Assembly (NCBI GenBank): GCA_018970215.1
Contig: JAGWWX010000005.1
Coordinates: 1-45,533, forward strand
DNA from: Acidobacteriota bacterium
GTDB taxonomy: Bacteria; Actinomycetota; Acidimicrobiia; Acidimicrobiales; RAAP-2
Reading direction: 5' to 3'
DNA length: 45,533 nucleotides
How positions within the stretch are numbered: position 1 is the first letter of the stretch; every line of letters starts with the position of its first letter. Below the pieces are notes generated by a model. That model did not search any database, had not been told where the DNA came from, and saw only the letters and a list, made by a program, of their open reading frames with translations. Below are positions 9,617 through 19,436 of this stretch, one piece after another. The translations under genes and the position numbers were made by a program.

Positions 9617-10803
9617 TAGGAGCGCGCGCGGCTGGGGGTTTCCCCGAGATGTTCGAGGTACGCGGTGGCGTTGCGCCGAAATTCGGCGACCGAGTCACCA
9701 CCAAACTTTCTCAGGGCTTCACTCGCCAGAACGATTGCCGTCATCGCCTCCGCGATCACACCGAGCGCCGGTACCGCCGTCACGTCTGTCCGTTCTTTAA
9801 AAGAGACCGTGGACTCGCCGGTCGCCACATCAACGGTCTCGAGAACGGGACGGTTCAAGGTGGCGAGTGGCTTCATGGATACCCGGGCAATCAGGGGGGC
9901 GCCGCTCGTCATTCCTCCCTCGAGGCCTCCGGCGTGGTCGGTTCGACGCACGTAGCCACCGCTTCCTTGAGCGGCGGCGTCTCGGGCGATGGCGTCGTGT
10001 GCAACGGAACCTCTCTGTGCTGCCTGGGCGACACCGTCACCAATCTCAACAGCCTTCACAGCCTGAATGCTCATCAGAGCACCCGCGAGCAGACCATCCA
10101 TTTTGCGATCCCAGTGCACGTGGCTCCCGAGCCCTGCGGGTACGCCGTAGGCAATCACTTCTGCGACTCCGCCGAGAGAGTCACCGTCTTTCGCGGCCGA
10201 CTTAATTTCGGCAATCATGTCGGCTTCGCTGGCGGAATCAAAGCAACGCACATCGCTCGCGTCCACCGTGTCGCGGTCGTCGGGTCCCGGCTTCACCTCC
10301 GTCGGCGCCGTGGCCGCACCGATGCGCACGACGTGGCTCACAATGGCAATCCCCAACTCGCTGAGAAGTGCTTTCGCGAGTGCACCCGCGGCGACGCGCG
10401 CCGTGGTTTCGCGGGCACTCGCCCGCTCCAACACGTCACGTGCGTCGTCGAAACCGTACTTTTGCATGCCCACGAGATCGGCGTGACCTGGGCGTGGAGC
10501 CGTGAGCTTTTCGCTGGGCTCGCCGGGAGCGGCACTCATCTCCTTCTCCCACTTCGGCCATTCCGTGTTCAAAATCTCAATTGACACCGGTGAACCGAGG
10601 GTTCGGCCGTGTCGTACGCCGCCCGTGATTCGCACTTCGTCGCGTTCAAATCGCATCCGGGGCCCGCGGCCGTATCCCAGGCGTCGACGGGCGAGTTCGT
10701 CGGCAATTTCTTCCACGGTGATCGGCAGACCAGCCGGAAGACCCTCAACGATGACAGTCAGTGACGGCCCGTGACTCTCACCGGCGGTCAAGAAGCGCAA
10801 CAT
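9616..10803 (-). CDS. aroC: chorismate synthase
   Basis: 395 aa; MLRFLTAGESHGPSLTVIVEGLPAGLPI; RRLGYGRGPRM; GLEGGMTSGAPLIARV. Confidence 0.98.
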   Translation of the reverse strand: MLRFLTAGESHGPSLTVIVEGLPAGLPITVEEIADELARRRLGYGRGPRMRFERDEVRITGGVRHGRTLGSPVSIEILNTEWPKWEKEMSAAPGEPSEKLTAPRPGHADLVGMQKYGFDDARDVLERASARETTARVAAGALAKALLSELGIAIVSHVVRIGAATAPTEVKPGPDDRDTVDASDVRCFDSASEADMIAEIKSAAKDGDSLGGVAEVIAYGVPAGLGSHVHWDRKMDGLLAGALMSIQAVKAVEIGDGVAQAAQRGSVAHDAIARDAAAQGSGGYVRRTDHAGGLEGGMTSGAPLIARVSMKPLATLNRPVLETVDVATGESTVSFKERTDVTAVPALGVIAEAMTAIVLASEALRKFGGDSVAEFRRNATAYLEHLGETPSRARS

Positions 10804-10809
10804 AGGGGA

Positions 10810-10815
10810 ATTCTA
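10810..10815 (-). promoter_or_regulatory. -10-like TAGAAT, N6 before aroC ATG
   Basis: TAGAAT-TCCCCT-ATG. Confidence 0.6.
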
Positions 10816-10844
10816 GTTTGTGAGAACCAAACCGTTCGTCGAAA

Positions 10845-11486
10845 CTATTTTTCGTAGAACGGGTTCGCACCGGAGGCGTGATCGGTCACGTCGACAACAC
10901 CCACCAGTACGGGAATCTCTTCGCGCAAGGTGGTCTCAATTCCCTGCGAGAGAGTCATACGACTCATGGCGCACCCTTGACATCCACCCGAGAGTCGAAC
11001 GTAGGCCACCTTCTCATCATCGTCCAAGGCCACGAGGTCGGCTCGACCACCGTGTGACGCTATCGATGGGTTGATCTGTTGGTCCAACACCACAATGGCT
11101 CGTTGAGCGAGTTCGCCCGATAATCCCTTCTCCAGAATGTGAGGAGGAACACCAGGATTCAACTCTTCGGGCGACGGTGAGTTTGGATTCACCAGGACCA
11201 GCCCACCACCGTTTTCCTCGGAAAACTCCAGGCGCGCGCCACGAAGGCGCTCCACGCTGCTCGAAGGAATCACAATCGTTAGGTCACCGTCAACTTCGAC
11301 GGTTACCTCTTCGTCGTGCCCCTCGCGGTCCTGAAAGAAAAGGTCGTAGGAGTATCCCGTACCGCGCACTCCCGTCACTTCGACCCACAAGGCCAACGTG
11401 TCGTGTTGCTCTTCGTTGCGCCACGCGTCTTCGATAATGGTCTTGGCTTCAGGGGTCAATGTCAGCACGGGCGTCGATGCACTCAT
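10845..11486 (-). CDS. nfuA: Fe-S biogenesis protein, HesB-like plus NifU C-terminal domain (NfuA-like)
   Basis: 213 aa; C-terminal INPSIASHGGRADLVALDDDEKVAYVRLSGGCQGCAMSRMTL (CxxC NifU domain). Confidence 0.85.
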   Translation of the reverse strand: MSASTPVLTLTPEAKTIIEDAWRNEEQHDTLALWVEVTGVRGTGYSYDLFFQDREGHDEEVTVEVDGDLTIVIPSSSVERLRGARLEFSEENGGGLVLVNPNSPSPEELNPGVPPHILEKGLSGELAQRAIVVLDQQINPSIASHGGRADLVALDDDEKVAYVRLSGGCQGCAMSRMTLSQGIETTLREEIPVLVGVVDVTDHASGANPFYEK

Positions 11487-11492
11487 ACCGAC

Positions 11493-11498
11493 AGTGTA
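11493..11498 (-). promoter_or_regulatory. -10-like TACACT, N6 before nfuA-like ATG
   Basis: TACACT-GTCGGT-ATG. Confidence 0.55.
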
Positions 11499-11541
11499 AG
11501 GGTCACCAACAACACGACACTCCCCTACTAACTTGCTTCAC

Positions 11542-12267
11542 GTGAGTGAAGCTCCTCTCAAAGCCCACGAATGGATAAGTTTCGAGGCTGACCACGAATA
11601 CCGGACCTTCGTCTTTGACGTCACCTTCCTAGAAAGTAACTGGACCTGCATCTTCAACAACGGTTGCCAAGGGGTTCTCGATGGCGACGCCACCGATCTC
11701 GCTCAAGGTTGTTGCAGCTACGGTGCGCACTTCGTTGACGAAAAGGATGTCAAGCGAGTCGTGAAGGCGGCCAAGCGTCTCACCGACGACCAGTGGCAGT
11801 TCAAGGCCAAGGGGAAAAACGGCGTCATTAAAACTGACAAAAATGGAGAATCCACGACTCGGCTCGTAAAAGACGCGTGCATCTTCCTGAACCGCCCTGA
11901 TTTTCATCGGGGACCGGGCTGCGCCCTCCACCTCCTCGCGATGGACAATGACGAGAGCTATATCCCCCTCAAGCCCGAAGTCTGCTGGCAGCTCCCGTTG
12001 CGTCGCGAAGACGAAGTTGACGCACTCGGACACATTCGGACCACCATCCGACAGTGGGACCGTGCTGATTGGAGTAAGGGTGGCGAGACTTTCCACTGGT
12101 GGTGCACCGAATCGCCGGAAGCGTTTTGTGGCTCAGAGCGAGTCGTTGACTCGCTCCGGGAAGAATTGATCGCGCTCGTGGGCCAGGCGGCCTACGACAC
12201 CCTGCTGGCCTATCTCAATACGCGGCGCTCCACGCCCGTAGCGCACCCTGCGGTGCGTCGGCGTTAA
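11542..12267 (+). CDS. conserved Cys-rich hypothetical protein
   Basis: CIFNNGCQGV...GCCSYGAHFVDEKD, CIFLN..GPGCALH; ORF called from TTG 11533 but GTG 11542 is the better start (TAACTT-N7-GTG). Confidence 0.7.
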   Translation: MSEAPLKAHEWISFEADHEYRTFVFDVTFLESNWTCIFNNGCQGVLDGDATDLAQGCCSYGAHFVDEKDVKRVVKAAKRLTDDQWQFKAKGKNGVIKTDKNGESTTRLVKDACIFLNRPDFHRGPGCALHLLAMDNDESYIPLKPEVCWQLPLRREDEVDALGHIRTTIRQWDRADWSKGGETFHWWCTESPEAFCGSERVVDSLREELIALVGQAAYDTLLAYLNTRRSTPVAHPAVRRR

Positions 12268-12479
12268 CTGTCGGCGCGTAAGGGATCGTCTTCGTCGACA
12301 ATTGAGGTGCGCGGCAGGCTACCGAGAATCTCGTCAAAGCGATCTTCTTCCGCGAGACACCACTCGGCGTGGACGTCGTCCGGTTCCGCACCACATTCGT
12401 CGCACGACGTTGCGCGAGGGCCGGTCGTTCGCTTGAGCTCACGCGCTTCGACAAATCTCCGGTGGCGTCCCTTTTTCAC
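12264..12479 (-). CDS. small zinc-ribbon-like hypothetical protein
   Basis: 71 aa with CDECG...EWC; SD-like GAGGAG 7 nt upstream of GTG. Confidence 0.55.
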   Translation of the reverse strand: MKKGRHRRFVEARELKRTTGPRATSCDECGAEPDDVHAEWCLAEEDRFDEILGSLPRTSIVDEDDPLRADS

Positions 12480-12508
12480 GACAACTCCTCACTGGTCCGC
12501 ACGGAAAC

Positions 12509-12538
12509 GAACCCGTGGTCTCGCTAGTTCACGGGTTC
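12509..12538. repeat. perfect 9-bp inverted repeat in divergent intergenic region
   Basis: GAACCCGTG-N12-CACGGGTTC between divergent starts 12479(-) and 12584(+). Confidence 0.6.
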
Positions 12539-12571
12539 TATCTTACTCTCGGCCGCCCGAACGTTGTCCCA

Positions 12572-12577
12572 TAGCAT
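12572..12577 (+). promoter_or_regulatory. -10-like TAGCAT, N6 before GTG 12584
   Basis: TAGCAT-GAAACC-GTG. Confidence 0.55.
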
Positions 12578-12583
12578 GAAACC

Positions 12584-12808
12584 GTGAGCACCCCATTTGA
12601 TCCCAACGACATGATTCGGCGCTTTCGAGAGCGTGCGGACGCCGTCCAGAAGCGGGGACTCCCGCCCATCGAAGGTCCGGAACGTCAACGGTTTATTGAA
12701 GCGGCGCGGTTAGATTTTCAAGACTTTGCCATGCTGGGCGACGCCACGGCGGAACTGCGTGACGGTATCTTGCACCTCTCGATCGACCTGCGACCACCGA
12801 CTCCCTAG
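12584..12808 (+). CDS. conserved small hypothetical protein
   Basis: 74 aa MSTPFDPNDMIRRFRERADAVQKRGLPPIEG...; preceded by TAGCAT-N6-GTG. Confidence 0.6.
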   Translation: MSTPFDPNDMIRRFRERADAVQKRGLPPIEGPERQRFIEAARLDFQDFAMLGDATAELRDGILHLSIDLRPPTP

Positions 12809-13248
12809 CGGGTCGGATCGGGAAGCCCGGCGACCGACCAGAGTCGGAGCGCTCCGAAGTAAATTCCGCCGTAGGCCGCGCGAAAGTCACGCAGAAGTGG
12901 CGTGGGCGACGTATCACCCGTTGCCGCCGAGCACCGTGCCGTGCCTCGGGATAAGCGGTCAAGTCCCTGCGCCAAGAGATCGTTGGCCTGCGTGTCGGGT
13001 GACGGCAGAGTGTCGTTGAGTTTGTGAAGATCGAGACTCACGATTCGACACAAGGTGCGAAGCTCACGGGTGTCACGGTTTTGGTGACGCAGATACATCA
13101 CCGTGCGATCGACGTCGTCGTGGATGTTATGAAAGGCGGCCGTAAAACCCGTCTTCGTTACCCACTGACGCGTTGCGGTGGACGGCGAGATGGTGCCGCA
13201 CCCCGCGAGGGCGCAGCTCGCCAGGACGAGCGCCAGCACGCGCTTCAT
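12805..13248 (-). CDS. putative lipoprotein
   Basis: 147 aa; signal peptide with lipobox MKRVLALVLASCALAGC. Confidence 0.65.
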   Translation of the reverse strand: MKRVLALVLASCALAGCGTISPSTATRQWVTKTGFTAAFHNIHDDVDRTVMYLRHQNRDTRELRTLCRIVSLDLHKLNDTLPSPDTQANDLLAQGLDRLSRGTARCSAATGDTSPTPLLRDFRAAYGGIYFGALRLWSVAGLPDPTR

Positions 13249-14522
13249 TAAACGACTCGTACGAGGTGGGTTTGTCGGCGGCCGCGGCGGACCACGATGT
13301 AGCGATCATGCAAGAGGTGCTCAGACGTCACGGTCGAACCATCGAACTTTCGATTATTGACATAGACCCCGCCCTGATCGACAAAGCGACGTCCTTCACC
13401 ACGCGACGAGGCCAGCTGCGTCAGAACTAAGAGATCGACAATATCGATACCGTCGAGTACCTGAGCCCGCGGTACGTGGCTCGTGGGAGCGTCGCTCAAC
13501 ACATCGACAAGAGTGTTCTCGTCGAGTGTCGCGATCTCCTCGGAGAAGAGCGCGCGGCCCGCGGCCTCTGCGGCCTGGGCGGCACTGTCGGAGTGCACGA
13601 AGGATACGACCGCACGGGCGAGTGAGCGTTGCGACGTTCGCTCCTGCGGCGCCGCCTCCCGTTGATGGTCTAAGTCGAGAATCTCATCGTGCGACAAAAA
13701 CGTGAAGTAGCGCAAGAGCGTGCCGACATCGGCGTCATCGCTATTGAGGAGAAATTGAAACATCGTGAACGGCGAGGTCAGCTCGGCGTCGAGGTAGATC
13801 GCTCCCGACTCCGACTTACCAAATTTCGTACCGTCGGACTTAATGAGTAACGGTGATGTCAATCCGTAGGCCTGAGCGCCCGCCACCTTGCGGACCAACT
13901 CAACGCCCATGGTGATATTGCCCCACTGATCTGATCCGCCAATTTGCAGGGTGCACCCGTGGTGTTGAAAGAGGTGCAAAAAGTCGTACGCCTGCAGCAG
14001 CATGTAGGTGAACTCGGTGTAAGAAATTCCCACGTCGGGCCGCTCTAGTCGACTCTTCACCGACTCTTTCGCCACCATCTGATTCACCGTGAAATGTTTT
14101 CCGGTGTCACGGAGAAAATCGGTCAACGAAATACTCGTCAACCAGTCCGCGTTGTTCACAAGTAGGGCCTGGGCCGATCCCGCAGAGGCGGAGAAATCGA
14201 GATACCTTGCGAGCTGTTCTTTAATGCCACGAAGATTTTCATGGAGCTGGTCGATATCCAGAAGGCGCCGCTCGTCGGCCTTATGACTCGGGTCTCCGAT
14301 CAGCCCCGTCCCCCCGCCGGCAACAGCAATGGGTCGGTTACCTCGCTCTTGGAGTCGTCGAAGGTTCACAATCTGCAAGAGATTGCCCATATGGAGTGAC
14401 GTGGCGGTGGGATCGAAGCCGGCGTAGGTCGTCACCGTTCCAGCGTCAAGCTGGGCGAACAGCGACTCATCCGTGACTTGATGAAAGATGCGTCGAAACT
14501 CCCAGTCGTCGCGCACCGTCAT
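13248..14522 (-). CDS. tyrS: tyrosyl-tRNA synthetase
   Basis: 424 aa; TYAGFDPTATSLHMGNLL, GGSDQWGNITMG, KFGKSESGAIYL. Confidence 0.98.
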   Translation of the reverse strand: MTVRDDWEFRRIFHQVTDESLFAQLDAGTVTTYAGFDPTATSLHMGNLLQIVNLRRLQERGNRPIAVAGGGTGLIGDPSHKADERRLLDIDQLHENLRGIKEQLARYLDFSASAGSAQALLVNNADWLTSISLTDFLRDTGKHFTVNQMVAKESVKSRLERPDVGISYTEFTYMLLQAYDFLHLFQHHGCTLQIGGSDQWGNITMGVELVRKVAGAQAYGLTSPLLIKSDGTKFGKSESGAIYLDAELTSPFTMFQFLLNSDDADVGTLLRYFTFLSHDEILDLDHQREAAPQERTSQRSLARAVVSFVHSDSAAQAAEAAGRALFSEEIATLDENTLVDVLSDAPTSHVPRAQVLDGIDIVDLLVLTQLASSRGEGRRFVDQGGVYVNNRKFDGSTVTSEHLLHDRYIVVRRGRRQTHLVRVV

Positions 14523-14528
14523 AACGAA

Positions 14529-14534
14529 ATCTTA
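14529..14534 (-). promoter_or_regulatory. -10-like TAAGAT, N6 before tyrS ATG
   Basis: TAAGAT-TTCGTT-ATG. Confidence 0.55.
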
Positions 14535-14544
14535 CGAGGTGGAC

Positions 14545-15279
14545 CTAGAGAGGAAGGTCCACAGTGGGCACGACACTCTGGAGCCACACGGTGAACTGAT
14601 GCCACCAACCCGTCACTTCGGCGAAACCGACTGCCACGAGCATGAGCCCACCCACCAGGGCGACGTGGCGACTGTGCCGCCGTAACCACATCGACACGTC
14701 CGAGGCCCACTCACCCGTCATCGCCACGATCACGAAGGGGATTCCTAGACCAAGGCAGTAGATGAAGGCGAGGCCGGTTCCCCGCCACGCCGTGGCGACA
14801 TCCGACGCTGCGGCCATTCCCAAAATCGCGCCGAGCGTGGGTCCAATACAGGGCGTCCACCCGAGAGCAAAGAGAAATCCCAGTACGAAAGCCCCCGCCA
14901 GGGTTGCCCGGGGCAGGTAGTGACTCCGACGCTCACGCTGCAGGGCACGAAGTGGAGCGGCTCCCGCAAAGGTCAACCCGAGGAGAACAGTGATGACACC
15001 AAAGACGATCTCCACCGTCCGTCGATGTTCGCGCAGAGATTGACCCAACCCCCCAAACACGTAGCCGGCGGTGACGAATACCGAGGTAAAGCCCATCACA
15101 AACGCGAGCGATCCCGTTACCGCTCGACCACGCGACGCCCGACCAACGTCACGTCCAATCACGCCCCCCAAGAACGCCACGTAACCAGGCAGGAGGGGCA
15201 GGACACACGGTGACAGAAAAGAGATCAGTCCGGCCACGAAGGCGATCGGTGCCGCGACGGCGAAGGACCCGTGGATCAC
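14545..15279 (-). CDS. ccdA: cytochrome c biogenesis protein CcdA (DsbD TM family)
   Basis: 244 aa; FLSPCVLPLLPGYVAFLGG and ALGWTPCIGPTLGAIL. Confidence 0.92.
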   Translation of the reverse strand: MIHGSFAVAAPIAFVAGLISFLSPCVLPLLPGYVAFLGGVIGRDVGRASRGRAVTGSLAFVMGFTSVFVTAGYVFGGLGQSLREHRRTVEIVFGVITVLLGLTFAGAAPLRALQRERRSHYLPRATLAGAFVLGFLFALGWTPCIGPTLGAILGMAAASDVATAWRGTGLAFIYCLGLGIPFVIVAMTGEWASDVSMWLRRHSRHVALVGGLMLVAVGFAEVTGWWHQFTVWLQSVVPTVDLPL

Positions 15280-16925
15280 GTGGCAAGCACTTCGTCGGCG
15301 ACTCGCCCGAGGGACTTCTCCATCCAGGCGTGGAATTCAACGTTGGTCACGGGGGCGCTCGGCCGAGCTTCAATGACGGTCACCGTGGATCGTTGGGCCG
15401 CGTCGTGAAGTGCGTGACGTAACTCTCCCACCGTTGTCACCACGGCCGTCGCCAACCCAAATCCCTCGGCCACTCGCGCCGGTGACTGCGGTCGTGGGGT
15501 CGTAAAGAGCTGTCGGAAGGTCTCGCTGGCCACCGTGGTGCGCTGAGGTAGAAAATCGAAAATATGTCCGCCATCATTAGCAACGACCACAATGGCGGTG
15601 GCCACTTCTGGAGCGTCCACGAGTGCCGACACGTCGTGCAGAAACGTGAGATCGCCCACGAGTGCGACGCCACCTTCCTGCGACGTCACGCCGAACGCCG
15701 TCGATACCACGCCATCAATACCATTCACGCCTCGATTCGCGAACACGCGACCTCGTCGAGGTGGTCCGAACCATTCGACTTCGCGAATCGGCATCGACGA
15801 TCCGATGGTGAGTGAACGCTGCGTGTCGTTGCAGTGGGTCACGACTTCGCGAGCGATCGCGGCTTCCGTTAAGAGCCCCTCGGCAAACCCGAGACCTCGG
15901 AAGTTCTCCTCCGCACGAGCCGCCGCTCTCACCCACAAGTCTGCGTACCGTGTGTCGCCGCAACAGTCACCGGCAGTATCGAGTTTCTCCCCGACGAACA
16001 CGTCGGTGACAATTTGATCGGGATCCGCGACGGGGTGACCCAAGTCGACACCCCAGACGGGAACCTGCCACTCGCGAAGTCTCTGCGCCACGACCTTCGA
16101 CGCGGGAATACCGCCGATTCTGATGACAACGTCGGGTCGCACTGCTTCAGCGAACCGGTCGTGTCGCAGCAATCCGTCCGCGTACGACACGACGCCCGGT
16201 GAAGTTGCGTCGCCGATCAGGACCCAGCCGAGGGCGTGTGCCTGCTCGAGCGTGCCGGGAGGTAGCCCCGCGCCGACGACGCACAGCGCACGCCGTCCCT
16301 GTACGGGAAGGGTGATGGCGCGTGACAGGGACGGTGCGATTGGGGGCGACAGTGGCTCGGGCAGATCAGTGGCGACACCGACGAGTGGCTCCGCAAAGGC
16401 CGCATTGAGTTGTACCGGCCCGCGACGCCCCTCCCGGCCCATCGCGCGGTCAAAAAGTTCGCGAGCCATCGGGCGCCACGCGCTCTTTTCGTGCCACTGA
16501 GGTACACCCGGGTCGCCGGCGTGTCGCACCATGGGTCCGTAGAGATCTGTTTGCGGCATTGTCTGCGGAGCTCCAATGCCGTGAAGTTCTGGTGGGCGAT
16601 CGGCGGTCAGCACGATGAGTGGTACGTACGCTTGATCGGCTTCGGCCACGGCCGCGTGGAGCTCGGCAGCCGCCGTGCCGCTCGTCACGACCACTAACGA
16701 TGGTCGACCCGTGACCAGACTTCGGCCCAGCGCGAAGAATCCCGCACTTCGTTCGTCGAGACGAATCGCAACGTTCAACTCTTTTCGTTCCAGAACGGCT
16801 AAGGCGAGTGGCGTGGAACGCGAACCTGGACAGACCACGGCGTCGCGGACGCCCAGGCGAATCCACTCGTCAATGAGTGTGGCGGCGTAGGTCGCCTGGA
16901 CATCGGCTGGACTCGGTACGCTCAT
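15276..16925 (-). CDS. menD: SEPHCHC synthase (MenD)
   Basis: Start placed at MSVPSPADVQ (ORF to 17000); WIRLGVRDAVVCPGSRSTPLALAV, TVVTSGTAAAELHAAVAEA, GDLTFLHDVSAL. Confidence 0.95.
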   Translation of the reverse strand: MSVPSPADVQATYAATLIDEWIRLGVRDAVVCPGSRSTPLALAVLERKELNVAIRLDERSAGFFALGRSLVTGRPSLVVVTSGTAAAELHAAVAEADQAYVPLIVLTADRPPELHGIGAPQTMPQTDLYGPMVRHAGDPGVPQWHEKSAWRPMARELFDRAMGREGRRGPVQLNAAFAEPLVGVATDLPEPLSPPIAPSLSRAITLPVQGRRALCVVGAGLPPGTLEQAHALGWVLIGDATSPGVVSYADGLLRHDRFAEAVRPDVVIRIGGIPASKVVAQRLREWQVPVWGVDLGHPVADPDQIVTDVFVGEKLDTAGDCCGDTRYADLWVRAAARAEENFRGLGFAEGLLTEAAIAREVVTHCNDTQRSLTIGSSMPIREVEWFGPPRRGRVFANRGVNGIDGVVSTAFGVTSQEGGVALVGDLTFLHDVSALVDAPEVATAIVVVANDGGHIFDFLPQRTTVASETFRQLFTTPRPQSPARVAEGFGLATAVVTTVGELRHALHDAAQRSTVTVIEARPSAPVTNVEFHAWMEKSLGRVADEVLAT

Positions 16926-16929
16926 CGCC

Positions 16930-17721
16930 GTGACACTCCTCGAACTCAACACCTGTGAGGGCGATCCACCGTTTGTCTGGCTCCACGGATTCACCCACAC
17001 CGCACAGTCAGGCTATGAGTTCCAGAGTTCTCTGCGCACCACGCGGACTGTGTGTCCCCTCGACCTACCGGGACATGGGAGTCGTGCCGACCACACCTCC
17101 ACCTTGGCGAACTTTGCGGACGAAATTGCACTCAGCGCCGGCCAGCGGCGGATTGATCTCGGGGGTTACTCGCTGGGTGGTCGCGTGGCCTTGCACGTCG
17201 CGGCCCGACACCCCTCACGTCTTCGTCGCCTCGTCGTCGTGAGTGCGACCGCGGGCATCGTGAACGCAGATGATCGACAGCGGCGCCGTGACGACGACGA
17301 ACGACTCGCTCAGCGGTGTGAGAGCGAACCGATCGAGGCGTTTCTACGTGATTGGCTCGCTCACCCTCTCTTTCAGTCTCTACCCCATGACGAAGCTGAG
17401 ATTGCCACCCGAAGTCGCAACTCCCAGGGTCTCGCCCACTCCCTTCGCACCATGGGCACCGGAACACAAGAACCTCTCGATGACGCCCTGCGGCGCTGTA
17501 CCGCTCCGGCGCTCATTGTGGTGGGTGAGCGTGACGAGAAGTTTCGACGCGAGGCGCAACGACTTCTCACGTCACTACCGAACTCGCGACTCGCCGTCGT
17601 TGCGGGCGCCGGCCACGCCGTTCATCTCGAGCAACCCGAGCGCACGGCGTCGCTCATTCGCGACTTCTTAGCGGAGGGTGACCAGAATGACGAGGATCGC
17701 CCCGATACTCCACTGCAGTAG
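16930..17721 (+). CDS. menH: alpha/beta hydrolase, MenH-like (SHCHC synthase candidate)
   Basis: 263 aa; WLHGFTHTAQSG, GGYSLGGRVALHVA (nucleophile elbow), GAGHAVHLEQP; divergent from menD. Confidence 0.75.
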   Translation: MTLLELNTCEGDPPFVWLHGFTHTAQSGYEFQSSLRTTRTVCPLDLPGHGSRADHTSTLANFADEIALSAGQRRIDLGGYSLGGRVALHVAARHPSRLRRLVVVSATAGIVNADDRQRRRDDDERLAQRCESEPIEAFLRDWLAHPLFQSLPHDEAEIATRSRNSQGLAHSLRTMGTGTQEPLDDALRRCTAPALIVVGERDEKFRREAQRLLTSLPNSRLAVVAGAGHAVHLEQPERTASLIRDFLAEGDQNDEDRPDTPLQ

Positions 17722-18525
17722 CGCGGACTCTTGGAGCAGTGGTAGCAGCTCGCGTCCCCGTCGCTCCGTAAAGACGTAACGGCGCAACGGCACGAGGTAC
17801 AGGGTCGCCAGCAGCGCACCCCACGACACGGTCATGCCGGCGCCCACTCCAACGCCGGCCACACAGGCAACGTAGAGCCACGATCCTCTCTCTCGCCCGA
17901 GGCGTGCCGCCAGCGTCTTTTTCCCACTAGCGCGATCGGCGTCGACGTCCCGCAGATTGTTGGCTTCGAGTAGAGCACACGCCATAGAGCCCGCGGTGAG
18001 ACCGAGCCACCACGACGTCGCGGGTATGGTGCCGTGCTGAACATAACTGGTTCCGACGGTCGCTACGAAACCGAAGTAGATGAGAACGAACAGTTCACCG
18101 AACCCGTAGTACCCGTAGGGCCGAGGACCACCCGTGTAGAACCATCCTGCAGCGATGGCCGTCGCACCGATGAGGATGAGCCACCACGAGGTTGACCACG
18201 CGAGGGCGAACCCCACGATGGCCGCCACGCCAAAAAAGCCCCACGCGACGCGACGCACCTGCGCAGGCGCCACGAGGCCCGAAGCGGTGAGGCGAAACGG
18301 TCCAACGCGATCACGGTCAGTGCCCTTCACGCCATCGGAGTAGTCGTTTGCGAAGTTGGTTGCGATCTGTAACGCCACGGCCACCGTGGACGCGAGAAGT
18401 GTCCTTGCGACATGAAGTGAGTGAGTGCTGGCTGCACCCAACGCAACGGGAACAATGGCGGCGGGCAGCGTCCGCGGGCGCGCCGCGAGAATCCAACGTG
18501 ACCAACGTCCAGGGGTTGAGGTCAC
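17668..18525 (-). CDS. menA: 1,4-dihydroxy-2-naphthoate polyprenyltransferase
   Basis: 285 aa; [49 protein letters not shown]. Confidence 0.95.
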   Translation of the reverse strand: MTSTPGRWSRWILAARPRTLPAAIVPVALGAASTHSLHVARTLLASTVAVALQIATNFANDYSDGVKGTDRDRVGPFRLTASGLVAPAQVRRVAWGFFGVAAIVGFALAWSTSWWLILIGATAIAAGWFYTGGPRPYGYYGFGELFVLIYFGFVATVGTSYVQHGTIPATSWWLGLTAGSMACALLEANNLRDVDADRASGKKTLAARLGRERGSWLYVACVAGVGVGAGMTVSWGALLATLYLVPLRRYVFTERRGRELLPLLQESALLQWSIGAILVILVTLR

Positions 18526-19424
18526 GGACGCTTGGGGTATTTCGAAAAGTCCGGGCGACGTCTCTCCACGTACGCGTTACGACCTTCTTGACCTTCCTCG
18601 GACATGTAAAAGAGCATCGTCGCGTCGCCAGCTAGCTGCTGGACCCCCGCGAGTCCATCGTCGGCCGCGTTGAATCCGGCCTTCAGCATGCGTAGAGCAA
18701 TGGGACTCAACTCCAAAATTCTCCGACACCACGCCACGGTTTCTCGTTCGAGATCCGCCAGGGGTACCACGGTGTTCACCAGCCCCCACTCGAGGGCCGT
18801 CGCCGCGTCGTACTGGCGACAGAGGAACCACACTTCCTTCGCCCGCTTGAGCCCGATGGTGCGAGCGAGAAGCGAACTTCCGTAGCCTCCGTCAAACGAT
18901 CCCACCATCGGCCCGGTCTGACCGAAGCGGGCGTTCTCCGCCGCAATCGACAGATCGCACACCAAGTGCAGGATGTGACCACCACCGATTGCGTAGCCAG
19001 CGATTGAAGCAATAACCGGCTTCGGCAGGCGGCGAATCTGAATCTGCAGGTCAAGGACGTTGAGCCGCCCGACACCCTGACGGGCCACGTCGTCATCGCC
19101 AATGTATCCATCGTTGCCACGAATCTTTTGGTCGCCGCCCGAGCAAAACGCATCAGGACCTTCGCCCGTGAGGATGATGGCGCCGACCGAAATGTCGTCG
19201 CGCGCCCTCTCGAATGCGTCCGACAACTCGAACAACGTCTGCGGACGAAACGCGTTGCGTCGCTCCGGTCGGTTGATGGTGATCTTCGCGATGCCCTCGG
19301 CAACGTCATAGAAGATGTCGTCGTACTCCCCCTGGCGTTCCCACGTGGGAAGTGGGAGTGCGCGCAATGGATCGACGGGGTCGAGCGGAGAGCCAGTAAT
19401 TACGGTGTCAGCCATATCGTCCAC
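18522..19424 (-). CDS. menB: 1,4-dihydroxy-2-naphthoyl-CoA synthase
   Basis: 300 aa; crotonase fold; [30 protein letters not shown]. Confidence 0.96.
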   Translation of the reverse strand: MDDMADTVITGSPLDPVDPLRALPLPTWERQGEYDDIFYDVAEGIAKITINRPERRNAFRPQTLFELSDAFERARDDISVGAIILTGEGPDAFCSGGDQKIRGNDGYIGDDDVARQGVGRLNVLDLQIQIRRLPKPVIASIAGYAIGGGHILHLVCDLSIAAENARFGQTGPMVGSFDGGYGSSLLARTIGLKRAKEVWFLCRQYDAATALEWGLVNTVVPLADLERETVAWCRRILELSPIALRMLKAGFNAADDGLAGVQQLAGDATMLFYMSEEGQEGRNAYVERRRPDFSKYPKRP

Positions 19425-19436
19425 GCTACCGGCGTA

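Noticed and set aside
9571-10584. 337-aa plus-strand ORF antisense to aroC
   Set aside because: Shadow of a high-GC coding region; no family features, and chorismate synthase is unambiguous on the other strand. Same reasoning for 8256..8762, 5428..6036, 28015..28530 and 38515..38997.
10816-10862. Imperfect AACCGTTC...GAACGGGTT pair around the nfuA-like stop as terminator
   Set aside because: Stem interrupted by a bulge, long loop, and it overlaps the aroC promoter region; not convincing as a terminator.
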